Shown piece after piece: positions 35,856 through 48,246 of a stretch of DNA of 64,000 nucleotides. The notes beneath the pieces were generated by a model that was not told where the DNA came from, made no database searches, and was given only the letters and a program-made list of their open reading frames with translations. The stretch covers positions 12,022,428-12,086,427 of the forward strand of contig OZ025280.1 of assembly GCA_964019165.1 (NCBI GenBank), in the 5' to 3' direction. This DNA is from Mastigias papua (lineage: Eukaryota; Cnidaria; Scyphozoa; Rhizostomeae; Mastigiidae). Each line of letters starts with the position of its first letter. The stretch's first letter is position 1. The position numbers and the translations under genes are program-made.

Positions 35856-36314
35856 CTACTTCATGTAGTAAGTCACAATATGCAACACAGTACTGAATCC
35901 AAATCCTGACATTACTTCAAATCCTGCCATAAATGCACACTTTATCAATGGTTCCGCATTGCTCTGCCCAATGAGAGTCACTAACCTTCGTATATCAGCT
36001 AAATAAACATCCACTGTCTCGCCTTCCTCCAACACATGCTGCTGTAGCTGATCATAGGCCAAATAACAATTGACCCCAAATGCTAACAGTAATCCAGCTT
36101 TTAATTTGTCATAGTCAGCTTTATCACTGTCAGGCAACTGCTTGTAAAGTGCAAAGGCTGCGCCATTCAAAAAGAGGGGCAGAAATGATTTCAAATCCTC
36201 TATCTTTTGAAGCTTTGCCACTAACTCTAACTTTTCTATCCAGTCTGCAAAATCTCCACTAATAGATTGATCCTCATACTGGCATATAATATCAGACAAC
36301 TTCACTGATGCCAT
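35856..36314 (-). pseudogene. Retrotransposon Gag-like fragment
   Basis: The ATG at 36314 (reading MASVKLSDII) opens a frame of about 150 residues with a capsid-like, helix-rich Gag core. It has a Trp-Ile-Glu-Lys-Leu segment (DFADWIEKLELVAK), a hydrophobic LPLFLNGAAFALYKQL helix, and a DKLKAGLLLAFG..CYLAYDQLQQ..EEGETVDVYLADIRRL segment. This pattern matches the Ty3-type retrotransposon gag domain, which assembles the particle. No zinc knuckle, protease or polymerase follows and no long terminal repeats were found, so this is an isolated remnant. The last 15 residues look unrelated and may be flanking sequence. Confidence 0.7.
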
Positions 36315-36490
36315 TTCTAATTTGGCCGGGATAGCTTGTATTAATTTCAAGTGAAAAATAATAATTCTCTACTTCGCACAATCAAACATGCCAACTCCCC
36401 TCTAATCCTATTCCTCCTACCGATATCCTCAAGTACCTGCTAGAAAAACGTGAAAATCATATATGACAATCTAAAGTACTTGCTAGAGAC

Positions 36491-37804
36491 CAGTGGCGTA
36501 GCGTCAGGGTATTCAAGGTATTCAGTGAATACCCTACAATTTCCAGAAAAAATAATAATTTGCATTATGTTGTGACCACGTTACTATTTCTCAAATGCTC
36601 AGTCAAATGACAAATTTAACTCCTTATAATGTGTTTACCTGCCTTAATATTCAAGCTGTGTAAGTGTGCAGACGTAAATCATTTGGAAACAAAAAGATTT
36701 TTGAAGATAATGTAGAAGACCGAACAACAACTTCATGTTAAACAGAGATTCATCACGAATACGCAGTGAATACCCGGTAGGGTGCTTCCACCAATCAAAA
36801 TGCTCCATTTCATGAATAAAATTTTCTTTAATGAGCGAAAACAATCTCAAAATACGCTGAGAAATGGCCAGCGTCCAGCCTCATACTTCTATAACCTCAC
36901 ATAGAGGCTGATAAAGAATAAGCCTGAGTACTTGGAGTGGCGGAGTAGTTATTGAATATGAAGTAAATACGACACGTGCAATGTCTAATAGGAGAGTTGA
37001 AAGACTAACTTTTTAGCAAGAAAGTTCTGGTCAGATGTAAAGTATGTCATGTGGCAGCAGCAGCAAGAAAGACAAGTGAAAGGTAGGTAGCTCGTAGAGG
37101 TTCAATTGCACTTAGGCCAAGTTCCTCAATGTCTCATTTTGCGGTGTTAGGAGGAGCCTATAACTGTTTTAATTTCGTGAGTATTTTAACGATAGACGTC
37201 AAACATTCCCCCTATATTTCTAAATATATGTAAGTTCCCTAGCTTAGTTTCTTTCTGTTTACATAATGCGTGCTGCTAGATTTGCACAATCCAGAGGTAT
37301 GCAGAGTCATGTGATGTTGTCCCTATCAATATTCTGACTTATTAGTCATTCTCTGCTATTGTTCAGTTGCTATTGTAAAGGGTGTTCTTTTGTTAAGGCT
37401 TCGAGAACCTTCTAGGCATTGCTGTTATGGGCCCTGTTCATTATTTGCTAGATGGATTTAACTTGACTATGGGGGAATAAGCGGTGGTGATATCGTCACA
37501 TCGCTGATTCCAAACTCATTCTCAAAAGTATCACTTGCTGAAAAAAGAGGATTGTTGATAAGGGGGGCCGAAGCCTTGCAATAACATCACACAGCCTAGA
37601 TACAACATCTAGTATTACTTGTCGGTTCCTTTCTGTTATGTGATCATGACCAACTAATGAATACAGGGTATGATATTGAGTTTTTTACTAGATATTTATG
37701 TTCAGGGCGATAAATGCCACGGGACGTTAACTAGCCACACCCAGCCACACCCAGCCACGCCCTATGCTAGAATACCCTGTGGAAAACATCACGCTACGCC
37801 ACTG
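36491..37804. mobile_element. hAT-type non-autonomous element, 1314 bp, perfect target duplication
   Basis: Ends CAGTGGCGTAGCGT are perfectly inverted for 14 bp (36491-36504 and 37791-37804). They are flanked by a perfect 8-bp CTAGAGAC duplication (36483-36490 and 37805-37812). The interior carries GGGTATTC/GAATACCC near both ends and a short AGCCACACCC tandem repeat (37731-37760). No transposase frame. Confidence 0.92.
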
Positions 37805-37812
37805 CTAGAGAC

Positions 37813-38796
37813 ACGTGACATTCACGAAAATCACGTGCCCCTAATAGTATACATGTGTTCTACAGTTAAATGTCACAAAGGTCTCAGCATACTACACTCC
37901 TGTATTGTAGATTTCCTTTCAATAAAGTAGAGATTGTGATTCTTAACTAGCGTATCTGAATACATTTGTGAATAAACACTTTGTATGTATTTAGGCTTAC
38001 ATCTTATGTTTGTATTTTTTTGTCATTTTAGAAGAATGTTGTTAGTCATTCCCATTTATTTTGATTGACTTGATAAGAATATAAAAAAAACTTGTCTAGC
38101 AATCCTTGGACCTCTTTCGTTCCTACGAGACTCTCGGGCTCACCTGTTACAGTAAGATTCATACATTTTGACAGAGTTAAGTTACACGTAAAGAATTGTA
38201 ATATCATTTTTGTAAGTACTTTGAAAGGAAGACAGGACACACATTTGTAGTGAGGGACAGTTCTACAAAGCACACTGTAAATATAGTGCAACTTGTTCAC
38301 AGACGGTTATTTTAAATCTATATTACGCAACTGCTAAGAAATGTACTTCAAGGTAAACCTTCAATGAGTTTACAAAACAACAAACCTTGTGTCAATTGGA
38401 TACTCAAGAGTATTTTCCTGGAAGAAAGTGGTGTGTATACCTTGATATTGTCGTGCCACATGGAAAAATCACGTGATATTGTGTGTGTACCATAGAAAGG
38501 TCTTGTTTGTACTTGGCTGCAGTTGACTAGTCATTTTGATCTGTGTGCACAACTTCAAACATTGTCTTGAGGGTAGTAATATGAATTGCCCATAAAACAC
38601 TTCATACAGAACACATTTGGTAGCTCTACTGAGGCTGGCATCTAAAGTAAACACTAACTTGGAAAGAATGGAATGCCATGTAGACTGAGGTAAGCGATTT
38701 TTTAATAGAGCAGCTCAGAACATGTCATTAACAATTTGGATATTGTGTTCCACAAAACTATTATATTGGCTATAATAAGCCAAAGATTGTTGCTTT
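37813..38796. other. Nothing recognised
   Basis: AT-rich, short random frames only. Confidence 0.4.
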
Positions 38797-39039
38797 TCAC
38801 TTTTCATTTTTTCATTTCATTTTCATCTAAAAACAACAAATAGAATAGCAAGTAAATCTAATCGAGGAGAGAGCACCCCCTTAGCAAAGAACCTACTATT
38901 CATCAATTTTAACATGATTAGACTTGATCGGGAAAAAGATTATTTGATAGAGATATTCAAGACTGGTATTTTATGGAAAAGAAATGCTGTTTCAATTCAA
39001 CGACAGAAAATCACTACTGAACGGGATTGATTAATAATA

Positions 39040-42000
39040 GCAGGAATTTCATTCCATGATTTAGCACCAGCATATTTAATGGACCTTTAGCCATACTGCA
39101 GCGTATTTTTATGTGTCATAAAAATGTCACCCTTGCAAGCCTGTCTCGTATTATATTGATGAACAGACGTCAAAGTATCAACATAGTTATGGAAAACGGT
39201 AGGAGAAAGTAAATTAACACATTCATACACCAGGTTAAGCAACTTGAGATGAAATAAATCATATAGTGTAAGAAGTTTTAAATCATAAAAAATTGGAGTA
39301 GATGGAGAAGAAGAATTCTTGAAAGTAATAGCTTTAAGAACTGTCTTTTGTAAAATGTATATTGGTTTAGTAAAGGTTTCATATGGAAGACCCCATACAA
39401 TGATACCATATTGTAGAAAAGATGCAAATAAAGAGTAATACAAAGAAACTAGAACACTGGTAGGTAGGAGGTGCCTTATTTTACAGAATATACCATTAGT
39501 TCTAGCTAACTTTTTTCTTAGTTCACTCAGATGATACCTCCAACTAAGGTCTTCGTCCAAGAGAAGACCAAAGAATTTTACATATTTGGGCTGTTTAACA
39601 TGCTCCTTACCAATCTTTATGTACACAGGTTTACTTAAGGAATGTTGCAGAGAATGAAAAATAATATAAATTTGTCTTATCTACATTCAATGCACGTTTA
39701 TTAACATCAAGCCATTTTTTAACATGCTTCAGCTCATTGTTTACTAATTTTTCCAGATGACTAGGATTGTCAGATTCAAAGTATATGTTAGTATCATCAG
39801 CAAAAAGATAAAAAGATAGCTTTTTGGATGATTTTGGAAGATCATTTATGTAAATGAGAAAAAGAAGTGGGCCAAGGACAGGGCCTTGAGGAACACCAGA
39901 AGTTATTTTAAGATAACTAGAAATGTGGCCATTTACAGATACACACTGTGTTCTGTTACTAAGATAGGAACTGAACCATGTTAAAGCCGTGCCTCTTATA
40001 CCATAATGCTTAAGTTTATGTAAAAGAGTTTGGTGATTGACAGTATCAAAAGCTTTCTGAAGGTTGATAAAAATTCCACATCCAAAATGCTTATTGTCCA
40101 GACTGTTTTTGATGGATTCTGTTAGACTGACCAATGCATGATTTATTGAATGAGAAGCACGAAAACCAAACTGAAGATTGTAAAGAATTTGATGAGCATC
40201 TAAAAAATGGTATAAGCTCTTATACATCACTTTCTCTGTGATTTTACTGAAAATAGACAAGAGGGATATTGGTCTATAAATAGAAACTGTTTCAGGACAG
40301 CCTCTTTTAAATAGTGGTATGACCTTTGCATGTTGCATTTTCTCTGGAAAAACTCCAGACTGAAATGATTCATTGATACTTTGTGATAAAGGAGAGGAGA
40401 TATATGGCGATATAATTTTTAATAACTGTATGGGTATACTATTGGGGCCTACAGATTTGTCAGATTTTAAGGCATTTATTACATCTGATACTTCAAATGG
40501 AGCTGAAGGACCAATAAAAAATGAATGGGGATTTTCATCACCAAGGTAGTCTAAGGGGGATTTTGGTGACCTGGGTATTTTCTTTGTAATACTGTCTGCC
40601 ACATTGACAAAAAAGTCATTAAATCTAGAAGCCATTTCTGCTGAATCTGTTGTTATATTACCATTTGAATCCTTAAGTTTATTTACAACATGTACTTGAG
40701 AATTTTTAATGTTAATGATTGATTTTATGCCACTCCATAGAAGCTTCATATTTTTACTGTTATTGTTAAAATAATTATGAAAATAATTGGTTTTACTCTC
40801 TTTAAGCTCTATAACAACTCTATTTCTTAACTTTTTGTACAGAAGGCATTTAGCATGATCAGGTTTTTTTCTAATAGTTCTTAGAATATTATCCCTTAGA
40901 CGCATCATGTTTTGAATTCTACTATTTATCCAGGGCTTGTTTCTAAATTTTATATCTTTTAGTTAGTTTCTTTAAAGGGGCATGTTGTTTACCAACATCT
41001 TCAAGATTACTTAGAAACCTATTGAACTTTACATTTACATCAGTTTGATCATCATATAAGTAGTCAAGGTTAAGGTTATTGAAGTCAGCAATAAACTTTT
41101 CTTCATTGAATTTTGAGTAATCATGCTTATAGTATGATAAAGTTTGTTTTATAATACCTGCTCTTTTAACAATCAAAAAGTGTGGGAAATGATCTGCAAT
41201 TTGTGTTAAAATGTTACTACTTTGAGTGTCGAAATTACAAACATTTGAAAAGATGTTATCAATAATTGTAGAAGAGTGATCAGATACTCTGGTTGGATGG
41301 ATTATGAATGGAATGAAATGTTTAGAAAGAAAAAGGCTGATAAAGTCAGAAGTGGGAGAATGAGAATCATAATTTAATAGGTTTATGTTAAAATCACCTA
41401 AAATAAATACCTGCTTATTTAAAACAGAGGGTTTAGATAGTGTTTCTTCAATGTATTCCATGAAGTTTTCAATTTCAGTACTTGGGTGACGATATGAGCA
41501 ACAAATCAAAATATTTTTCTCCTTAGAAGTTTCAATTTCAATCTACACTGTCTCATATTCATCACTGTCACTGTTTAAATCAGACCTGAGAACAGGGCCC
41601 AGGCTAGTTTTAATGTAAAGACCAACACCACCATTTTGACTTTTAGATTTTGAAGAGAAAACAGTATAGCCAGGAATTTCAACATTAGTGCTCAAAGGCT
41701 TTTCAATTGAATCCCAGGCTTCAGAAACAGCAACTACATCAAACTAATAATTAGGTCAGAGAGCACAGTTAGAAGCTCATCAAAGTGACAGGAAAGACTT
41801 CTTATATTCATATGTAGAAAAGAAAGATCATTGCGAGAAGTGCTTGAAGTTGATAGCTCTTGGATAGTATGATAGCTAGACTTAATATTATAAGACAAGT
41901 GTTCATCAATATCATAGTCTTGCAGGTCTGGCAAGTTGGTGAGATGCGAGGTAATGTCAAATGATGGTAGGGAATCTAAAACTGAGGGCTTGTCATAACC

Positions 42001-42246
42001 AAAAAGATTAGAAAGTGTTTCATTTTCAATAGAGCCAAAAGGGAAAATATTTTCATGGAAATCAATTGTGCAATTTAGACAAAACCAAGGGACATCATCA
42101 TGTTTATTACAAAGTGCCTCATATTCAGAAGCAGATATATCATTGCATATCATGTGAATCCAGCAATTACATCTTTTGCAGAAAATGCCCTTTTTGGTCA
42201 CATTTTTGTTACAAATGCCACAGGGAAATTTTGGATTTCTAACCAT
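39040..42246 (-). pseudogene. LINE ORF2: PHD-like finger, endonuclease, reverse transcriptase
   Basis: The polyprotein copies the element RNA at a nicked chromosomal target. The first segment (42246-41734) opens with a Cys/His-rich PHD-like finger (CGIC..C..C..WIH..C..C) and enters the apurinic-type endonuclease at LSFLHMNIRSL. The second (41509-40943) carries endonuclease motifs LGDFNINLL and VSDHSSTIID. The third (40908-39631) is the reverse transcriptase with SGVPQGPVLGPLLFLIYIND and catalytic FADDT, where Y is replaced by F as in many LINEs. The fourth (39626-39087) holds the thumb and C-terminal part. The four segments are in different frames, with at least one in-frame stop, so the copy is inactive. 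The PHD-like finger and domain order suggest the CR1/Jockey group. Confidence 0.88.
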
Positions 42247-42423
42247 TTCGATTAATAAATTTAAATGAGCTGGAAAAACAATTTTTTAACTTACTAAAAA
42301 GAACACAATTACCAACCACCTTGTTACGAACAGCAATTAAATATAGGCCTAAATGAAAAGCTGTAAACAAAATAGGCCATGCACTAAAGAAAACGTAAGC
42401 TAATGAAACAATGCAGAATCTTG

Positions 42424-42991
42424 TCAATGCAAAACTAATGAAGAGTCTTGTCTCCTATCTGGGGGTTTGTCCTTCACAACGATTTTGTCCATTACAAGAT
42501 AAGAGATCTTACCCATTTTCCTCTGCTTGATGAGTTCAGGGATTTTCTCTGCACGGCGATCAAGTGTTCTCTTGGCAAAATCTGGAACAAGTTTGATACC
42601 AATGAGCTTCTTCTGTCTTGCAGCACGAAGCACATTTTCTTTCTGTTTCCAAAAGGTGAACTTCACGACAATACGCCTGGTGAACTTAGACCCTTCATCA
42701 TCACCACCCGTGCGATCATGGCTGCCAAGAGCACGTGGCTTTCCCACTCTGTGAGCTCTCTCGATATGGATATCTTCCTTCAACTGGAGTTGATTTTGAA
42801 TGACATTGTTTTACACTTTTATCGGTTTCTTCCCATGATGTTTCCTTTTTCTTGTCTTCTGGTAATCCAAGGATCTCGATATTATTTCTCCGGGACTGAT
42901 TTTCCATGTATTCAATTTGGTCCTCGACATACTCCATGACTTCTTCTTGGTCACCAGCTTTGATTTTCACTTGATCTACTTTTCTTCCCAA
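42424..42991 (-). pseudogene. LINE ORF1-like RNA-binding protein
   Basis: Two overlapping frames (42991-42716 and 42783-42424) join across a frameshift. They contain QSRRNNIEILGLPE, then DIHIERAHRVGKPR, then RRIVVKFTFWKQKENVLRAAR and a basic tail. This is the RRM-like core of LINE ORF1 proteins (coiled coil, RNNI..G.PE, IERAHR.G, R.I.VKF..), which coat element RNA. The predicted coiled coil lies before the RRNNI motif. It sits upstream of ORF2 as expected. Confidence 0.8.
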
Positions 42992-43039
42992 GCAGGTTGC
43001 AAATTTGTGTCAATAGGGCCCCATCGATGTTGGAACCCT

Positions 43040-43560
43040 GGCAGGTCAAAATGTAAAGAGGGGTACCAGCAATCTATACCCAGTTGTGCAGGAATGAGTT
43101 CACAATGGTCCCAGCTGTTTGGTTTGTGAATGAAATAGCATGCACATATTTGGAAAAAATGTCCCCGATTAACAACATGTATTGGTATGTGGATCTGTCT
43201 TTAGGCGGATCTGGCATATAACCAATATCAAGTAAGGTGAACTGCATCTCCACCAGTGGGGTGAACATTGTAACCAAAGGGGCTTGTGGGGTCATAGTAT
43301 CACATTGGATTGTTGGCACACACGGCAGTTGGTAGTAAACAAGTGGATGTACCCAAACATGTTAGGCCACTACAAGTGGTGTTGCAGAAGAGAATACCCT
43401 TTTCGTGCTCCAAAATGTGTGTTGCTGTGGTATTCTGCGACTACTACCTTATGCAAGCTCAGCGGAATAATTGGCCAGATTTGATCAAAACATCATTCTC
43501 TATCCTTAGTTGTCGTTGTACCCTCTTCAGTCTACCCTGGAGTATTGACAACTCTTAGCT
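43040..43560 (-). pseudogene. Ty3-like integrase remnant
   Basis: Translation across frames shows the zinc-binding HHCC region (HSNTHFGARKGYSLLQHHL, then WPNMFGYIH, then CRVCQQSN) followed by the start of the catalytic core (DIGYMPDPPKDRSTYQYMLLIGDIFSKYVHAISF). The usual Asp of the first catalytic motif is recognisable (D..G..P). The second half of the core is missing. There are stops and a frameshift between the finger and core. It is part of the same Pol remnant as the RNase H piece upstream on this strand. Confidence 0.8.
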
Positions 43561-43739
43561 TTGCACTCTTAATAACTGGGTCATGAAGTTGATCTGTTGC
43601 AAGTTGCTCCAGGAAGCCTTTGCTTTTGATAGAAGAGGCATAGATCTTATCTTCAAAGGTGGATATTGGTTGGTTTGGGTCAGCTGCATTGTTGCATGAT
43701 AGAGTGTCAGCCTTTACATTTTCTTTGCCTGGGACATAT

Positions 43740-44040
43740 TTTATTGTACAATCAAACTCCTCCTACTCATTGATCCATTGATCCAGTTTGCCCCTTGGGT
43801 CTTTTTGGGAGTGTGAAAAGACCAGTAGGTTATGGGCTGTTTTTATGCAAAGGTTTTGCCTGCAAGATATACATGCCAGTGAAGCACAACTAGCATGAGA
43901 GTACGGATTCTTTAGTTGTTGCCAACCAGTTCTGTTGGGACTTTTGCAGAGCTGTGGAGAAATAAGCCACACGGTGTTCTCTAAGTCCAGTGTCAAGAAA
44001 TGTGACAGCATTATTATCATTCCACTATGTTAAAGTCAAA
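43740..44040 (-). pseudogene. Ty3-like RNase H remnant
   Basis: The end of an RNase H domain is seen: EHRVAYFS, then QNW, then the closing KTAHNLLVFSHSQKDPRGKLDQWINE, the usual (T)DH..L..F....D..G.L.RW pattern with the Asp/His changed. It lies upstream of the integrase remnant in the correct order. The polymerase domain is not seen. Confidence 0.65.
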
Positions 44041-44159
44041 AACTGATGGTGGAGTGTTTTGAAATATCTCCTTATAAAGTGTTTTGCTTGACTTAGACTT
44101 TTCTTATGGCTTTTAGGGAGATGTTTTGTGTTTCCATGCTGGGTTGCAATTATTTGCGC

Positions 44160-45060
44160 TTCCCACAGCTATCTGGCATCTTTCAGCAAGTTTACTGAGG
44201 GAAATCCACTGTCCTTGATTATCACTCTGCCATTATTCCTCAGACCTGATAGCAGCTGATCTACGATGTCATAGTTTTTGCCTTTTTGCAGATTTTTATA
44301 TGTTATTTTGCCTACTTTGATGACGTGGTTGCAAACAAAGTTTCCACCACAACATCCTTTGTCGCTGATCTTGCATACTGCCCAGCCCATACACACTGGT
44401 TTATCAGGGTTTCTTGTCTTGTATGGATTTCTTTTACTCTTACTCCTGATTCGTCCTTCATCAATGCACAATTTCTCCCAAACAGACCAGGATGCCTTTG
44501 CTTTATCTCAGAGGTAGTCTGCTCCTGCATTTATATTGTGAAGAGGATGATATAATTCACTGTCTTGTGCCGGCAGCTCAGAAGGTTTCACAACTCGAAA
44601 GTGTTTCAGCATAAGACAAAAGATATCTAATGTGATAGTCTTCTTGACTTCTTGACTTTCAAATCCCATTTTATTGCAAAGAAACCACGTACAAACCAGA
44701 TTCCTTTTCCATTGCTTGGAATTTTGCCAACATTTTCACAAAACTTTTGATCATTTTGTCCATGTTCATTTGCAGCATCTATGCAGTTGAGAATGAATTC
44801 ATCATCCATAATGTGCTCAATAACATCATGTGGCTTTGTGCCTGCATCAAATGGGATTGTGACATGTCCATACTGAGGAGTAGTTTGGTTTAACATGTTT
44901 AATTCATCATCTGACTTGTTGCTGTTTGTCGTTGACCAATGGCAGCAACCATCCACATCATCATCACTTGAAATTCCTTCTGGGTTGTAAGAATTTCTTG
45001 AATCACTATCATAGTCTACGTCAGATGTATCATCATCAGAAGTAAAGATATTGCTACAAA
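44160..45060 (-). pseudogene. piggyBac-like transposase remnant
   Basis: The N-terminal part (45060-44627) is an acidic leader with DDDTSDVDYDSDSR-type runs, as usual in piggyBac transposases. The middle part, across a frame change, reads HFRVVKPSELP and LYHPLHNINAG. The DDE core begins LCIDEGRIRSKSKRNPYK (first catalytic Asp in IDEG) and continues KPVCMGWAVCKISD and GRVIIKDSGFPSVNLL (second Asp region). The C-terminal Asp region and cysteine-rich domain are missing. The first dozen codons of the longest open frame (45097-45061) come from the adjoining half foldback FB-H. No TTAA-flanked ends were identified. Confidence 0.75.
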
Positions 45061-45337
45061 GCTTCTTGACTTTCTTCCTTTCCCTGTACTGCCCCATAGC
45101 CTAGCACAGGTATCCAAGCAATTTTTGCAGACTTTATTCTCACAATTGTCTTTGCGCAATGCAAGGCCAAAACTCACATGCTCCATTGCAGAGGCCCATG
45201 AAATTACCGTCTCGTGATCCTGTGCGACCAGACCGTGCAACTTTCATGGGGTCACAGCACTAGTCTTTCCAAGGCTAATATGGAACTTTTGAACTGGGGC
45301 TAGGGGAGCCCGCATGTAGCATGCTATCAGTACTAAG
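45061..45337. repeat. Half foldback FB-H (one arm plus loop)
   Basis: Begins inside the loop (CTTCTTGACTTTCTTCC), then GCCCCATAGCCTAGCACAGG, and continues through the whole arm to the ATGCTATCAGTACTAAG outer end. The other arm is absent. Several CpG-type changes make it older than FB-D to FB-G. Confidence 0.8.
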
Positions 45338-45560
45338 TAAATCAGCTATCAGATGATCCACATAGTTAAGCCAAATGCGAGCTATTTTGTCAAAATGCAG
45401 GGTTTTGTTAAAGCAACCCCTAAACATCTCCTTGGCAACACCCTTGGCAATGCTTCTTTCATTGATTTTCCCTAGTATTTTGCCCCTGGAAGTCCCCAAC
45501 AGGTTCTGTTTGCTGCCATGGCCAGTTTCAATGGTTACATGAAGTAGATAGACACTTTTT
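45338..45560. other. Unassigned sequence between foldback arm and Mutator-like pseudogene
   Basis: The minus strand is open for about 75 codons here (45499-45275), but I see no recognisable motif. Confidence 0.4.
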
Positions 45561-45579
45561 TAACAAGGCAAACAACTCT

Positions 45580-47467
45580 ACTTTCAATCCGAACAATCTT
45601 TCAAATCTTCAAATGGAAAATCCACAAATAGAGCAAGGAAAACCTCAAGGAAGAGAAGGGCAGTTACAAAAGAGAGTATTGACGCGAAGAGACCAAAATG
45701 TACCATAGACATTGCACAAACAACAAATAGTGGATTGGGAGTCGGCACTGGGCCTAGTCATCTTAATGATGGCAAGACAGGACAGACACATGCTGGACTT
45801 GATGCAACTCCTTTTTCACGTTCAAGAAGAAAACTGGGAGATATGATGGCAAAAAAGTTCATGTGAAAAGGAAATTGAATATTTAGAAGAGAATGATGGC
45901 TCTTTTGTCTGTTTGACAGTGAAATGTTATCGCAAGTATTTGGAAGTCTTAGATGCCTGGTTTGTAAAAATGCAAGTATCAAGGTGACTGAACAAAGTAT
46001 GAAAAGAAAGGGACTTTGTTCATCTTGGTGTCTGACTTGCAATAGCTGTGCTTGAGAGAAAGGAAGTCGCTTCTTCTAAGTCAGTAAATGTAGCAACAAA
46101 ACGAAGCTCAGAAGTTAATGTAAGGATGGTTATGACCTTTAGAAATATCATATGTGGCTTAGAGGCTATGAATATGCAGAAAGCAATGACTAGAGACAAT
46201 TACAGCAGTTTGACAAACAATATTCACAGTGCTTATCTAGATGAGGCAGAAGCAAGCATGACTTTTGCAGCAGAAGAAGACAAATACCAAAGTGAGTCAA
46301 CTGTTATTACTGCACATTTTGATGGAACATGGCAGAAACCTGGACATTCTTCCTTATATGGTGTTGTATCTGCTGTCTCGCCTCTATCTGGTAAAGGTAT
46401 TGATTACCAAGTGAAGTCAAAATATTGCAAAGCATTCCAGAGAAAAAATCATCTTAACAGAGAATCACTTGCATACCTGCAATGGCAGATTCAGCATCAA
46501 TCAAAGTGCAACATAAATCACGAGGGCTCATCAGGAGCAATGGAAGTTGATGGATTGAGAGAAGTATTCCGCAGAAGTGTGGAAAAGTATGGTGCAAGGT
46601 GCACAACTTTTATAAGCGATGGTGATTCCTCATCATATGCAAAAATAGCAGAAGAAAAAATAATGGGCCAGATGTCTTCATTGAGAAAAAGGGATGTGTT
46701 GGCCATGTCCAGAAGCAGTTAGGAACCTGGTTGCATAAGGTGAAGGCAAGTTTTGGTAGCAGGAAATTAAAAGATGGGAAAAGTATTGGTGGAAAAGGAA
46801 GACTGACCAACAAAATAATCAATAAAATGCAGAATTATTATGGGCTAGCCATAAGGAAGAATGAAAATAATCTGAAAGACATGGCAAATGATGTAATGTC
46901 TGGCCTTTATCACATAGCTTCTTCAGATGCAGATCCACACCACAGTTTGTGCCCCAAAGGGAATGAATCATGGTGTACATGGCAAAGACCCAAGCAGCTA
47001 TAAAAAAAGATTATAAGCATAAGTCATCTCTACCAAAGGCAATAGTAGATGAGGTTATACCAATATATAAGGATTTGAATGAATGAGAGTTGTTATCATG
47101 CTGTCTTGATTCTTATACACAGAACCCTAATGAATCCTTAAACAAGCTGATCTGGGCTAGGTGTTCCAAAATGATTCATCAAGGGAGAAAAGTGATTGAA
47201 TTGTGTACTGGAAGTTCAGTATGTCAGTTAAATGATGATGCATTATCAATAGCAAGAGTTTTGCAGAGGCTGGGAATATGCCCTGTAAAGTTCACTAATG
47301 CCGTTATCTGGAAGTGTGATGAAAGAAGGATTGCTTTATCTGAAAAGAAATCTTCTGAGAAAGTGAAGCAAAGGAGGAAAAAGCTCAGGGCTATAAAAAG
47401 GGATTATGGGGCCTGGGGAAAGAAAAAGAAGGTCAAGTATACCAAAGTGGATAACACTACGACTTGA
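45580..47467 (+). pseudogene. Mutator-like (invertebrate type) transposase pseudogene
   Basis: The main frame at 46048-46722 carries ITAHFDGTWQKPGHSSLYG (first catalytic Asp), then a cysteine/basic stretch, then TTFISDGDSSSYAKI (second catalytic region). After a frameshift near 46672 the protein continues GCVGHVQKQLGTWL, then ADPHHSLCPKGNESWCTWQR. After another near 46983 it continues to NPNESLNKLIWARC (C-terminal conserved NES.N..IW) and a basic tail ending at 47467. The DGTW, DGD, C.GH, CPKG..SWC.W and NESLN..IW series is typical of the Mutator-like transposase domain common in invertebrate genomes. A degenerate upstream part can be followed from about 45580 (LEENDGSFVC). At least two frameshifts and several stops make it inactive. 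No terminal inverted repeats were identified. Confidence 0.82.
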
Positions 47468-47941
47468 ATTTGAATTACTTACTGTTTTTAGAGCTTTTTC
47501 TCCATATGCAAAAATCACATGTTTAGGTTTCTCTGTGACAAGGATTTTCCAAACTAGTTTATCTGATACAAATAAAATTTACTATGTGCATTCTATACAT
47601 ACTTTTCTAGTGAATGAAAAGTTTTGGTGAGCCTCAGTACTTCTCCAACAATTGTACAAGTCTTCAGTTACCGGACAACAACAGATATTTTAGTCTACCA
47701 GGGTGTAAATTTGGTTTTCTTAAAAACTACAATTGATATTGCCATGGAACTTCCTCATTCACTAGAAATATGTGTTTAATTCTTGCTTCTTAAATATGAA
47801 GACAAACACTCTACCCATGAATAAAAAACATTGTCAGCAGCATTGGTCACAGTTTTTCTTCTGTTATATCCACCATTTTGCCTACTTAGAATATTTAATT
47901 GGCAAAGTGTATTTTTTAAAAGTATATCACTCAGATGGTTC
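47468..47941. other. Nothing recognised
   Basis: AT-rich spacer between the Mutator-like pseudogene and the Harbinger element. Confidence 0.4.
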
Positions 47942-47961
47942 TAAAGCCTGGTTCACACTTG

Positions 47962-48012
47962 TGAAGCAGACGCAGAAGCAGAAGCAGAAGCAAAAGCAGA
48001 CGCAGAAGCAAG
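47962..48012. repeat. GCAGAA/GAAGCA hexamer repeat at the Harbinger left end
   Basis: About eight copies of a GCAGAA-type hexamer. Related GAAGCAAG motifs, inverted, are scattered at 51020-51110 at the other end. Confidence 0.85.
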
Positions 48013-48246
48013 CTGAGTGTGAACATGCATGAAGTCAGTGAAGCAAGCGTGAAGTATGAAGCATGCATTGAAGCAAGAATATCAAAAAAATTTGATAATC
48101 CTGCTTCATCGCTGCGTCTGCTTCACCATTGCAACATTCTTGCTTCATAAATTTTGTAGTGTGAACGTTGTGCGCAGCATGTGCAAGATGTTTTACGATC
48201 TGAATAGAGATCCTAGTAGTGGGGGAAACATTTTAACACAATTAAA

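Larger units (their letters stand above)
38797..42991 (-). mobile_element. CR1/Jockey-like LINE, nearly full length, decayed
   Basis: Ordered domains on the minus strand: ORF1 (42991-42424), then ORF2 with a zinc finger, endonuclease, reverse transcriptase and C-terminal region (42246-39040). The 3' end is marked by an A/GAAAT-rich tail at about 38797-38830. No target duplication was identified. The element is interrupted by several frameshifts and stops. Its 5' end abuts Ty3-like integrase sequence. Confidence 0.85.

Noticed and set aside
44627..45097. Acidic ORF as an independent host gene
   Set aside because: The acidic leader followed by piggyBac core motifs on the same strand, and a start codon lying in foldback sequence, fit a transposase remnant better.
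45275..45499. 75-codon minus-strand frame as part of a transposase
   Set aside because: No recognisable motif, and partly overlaps the end of a foldback arm.
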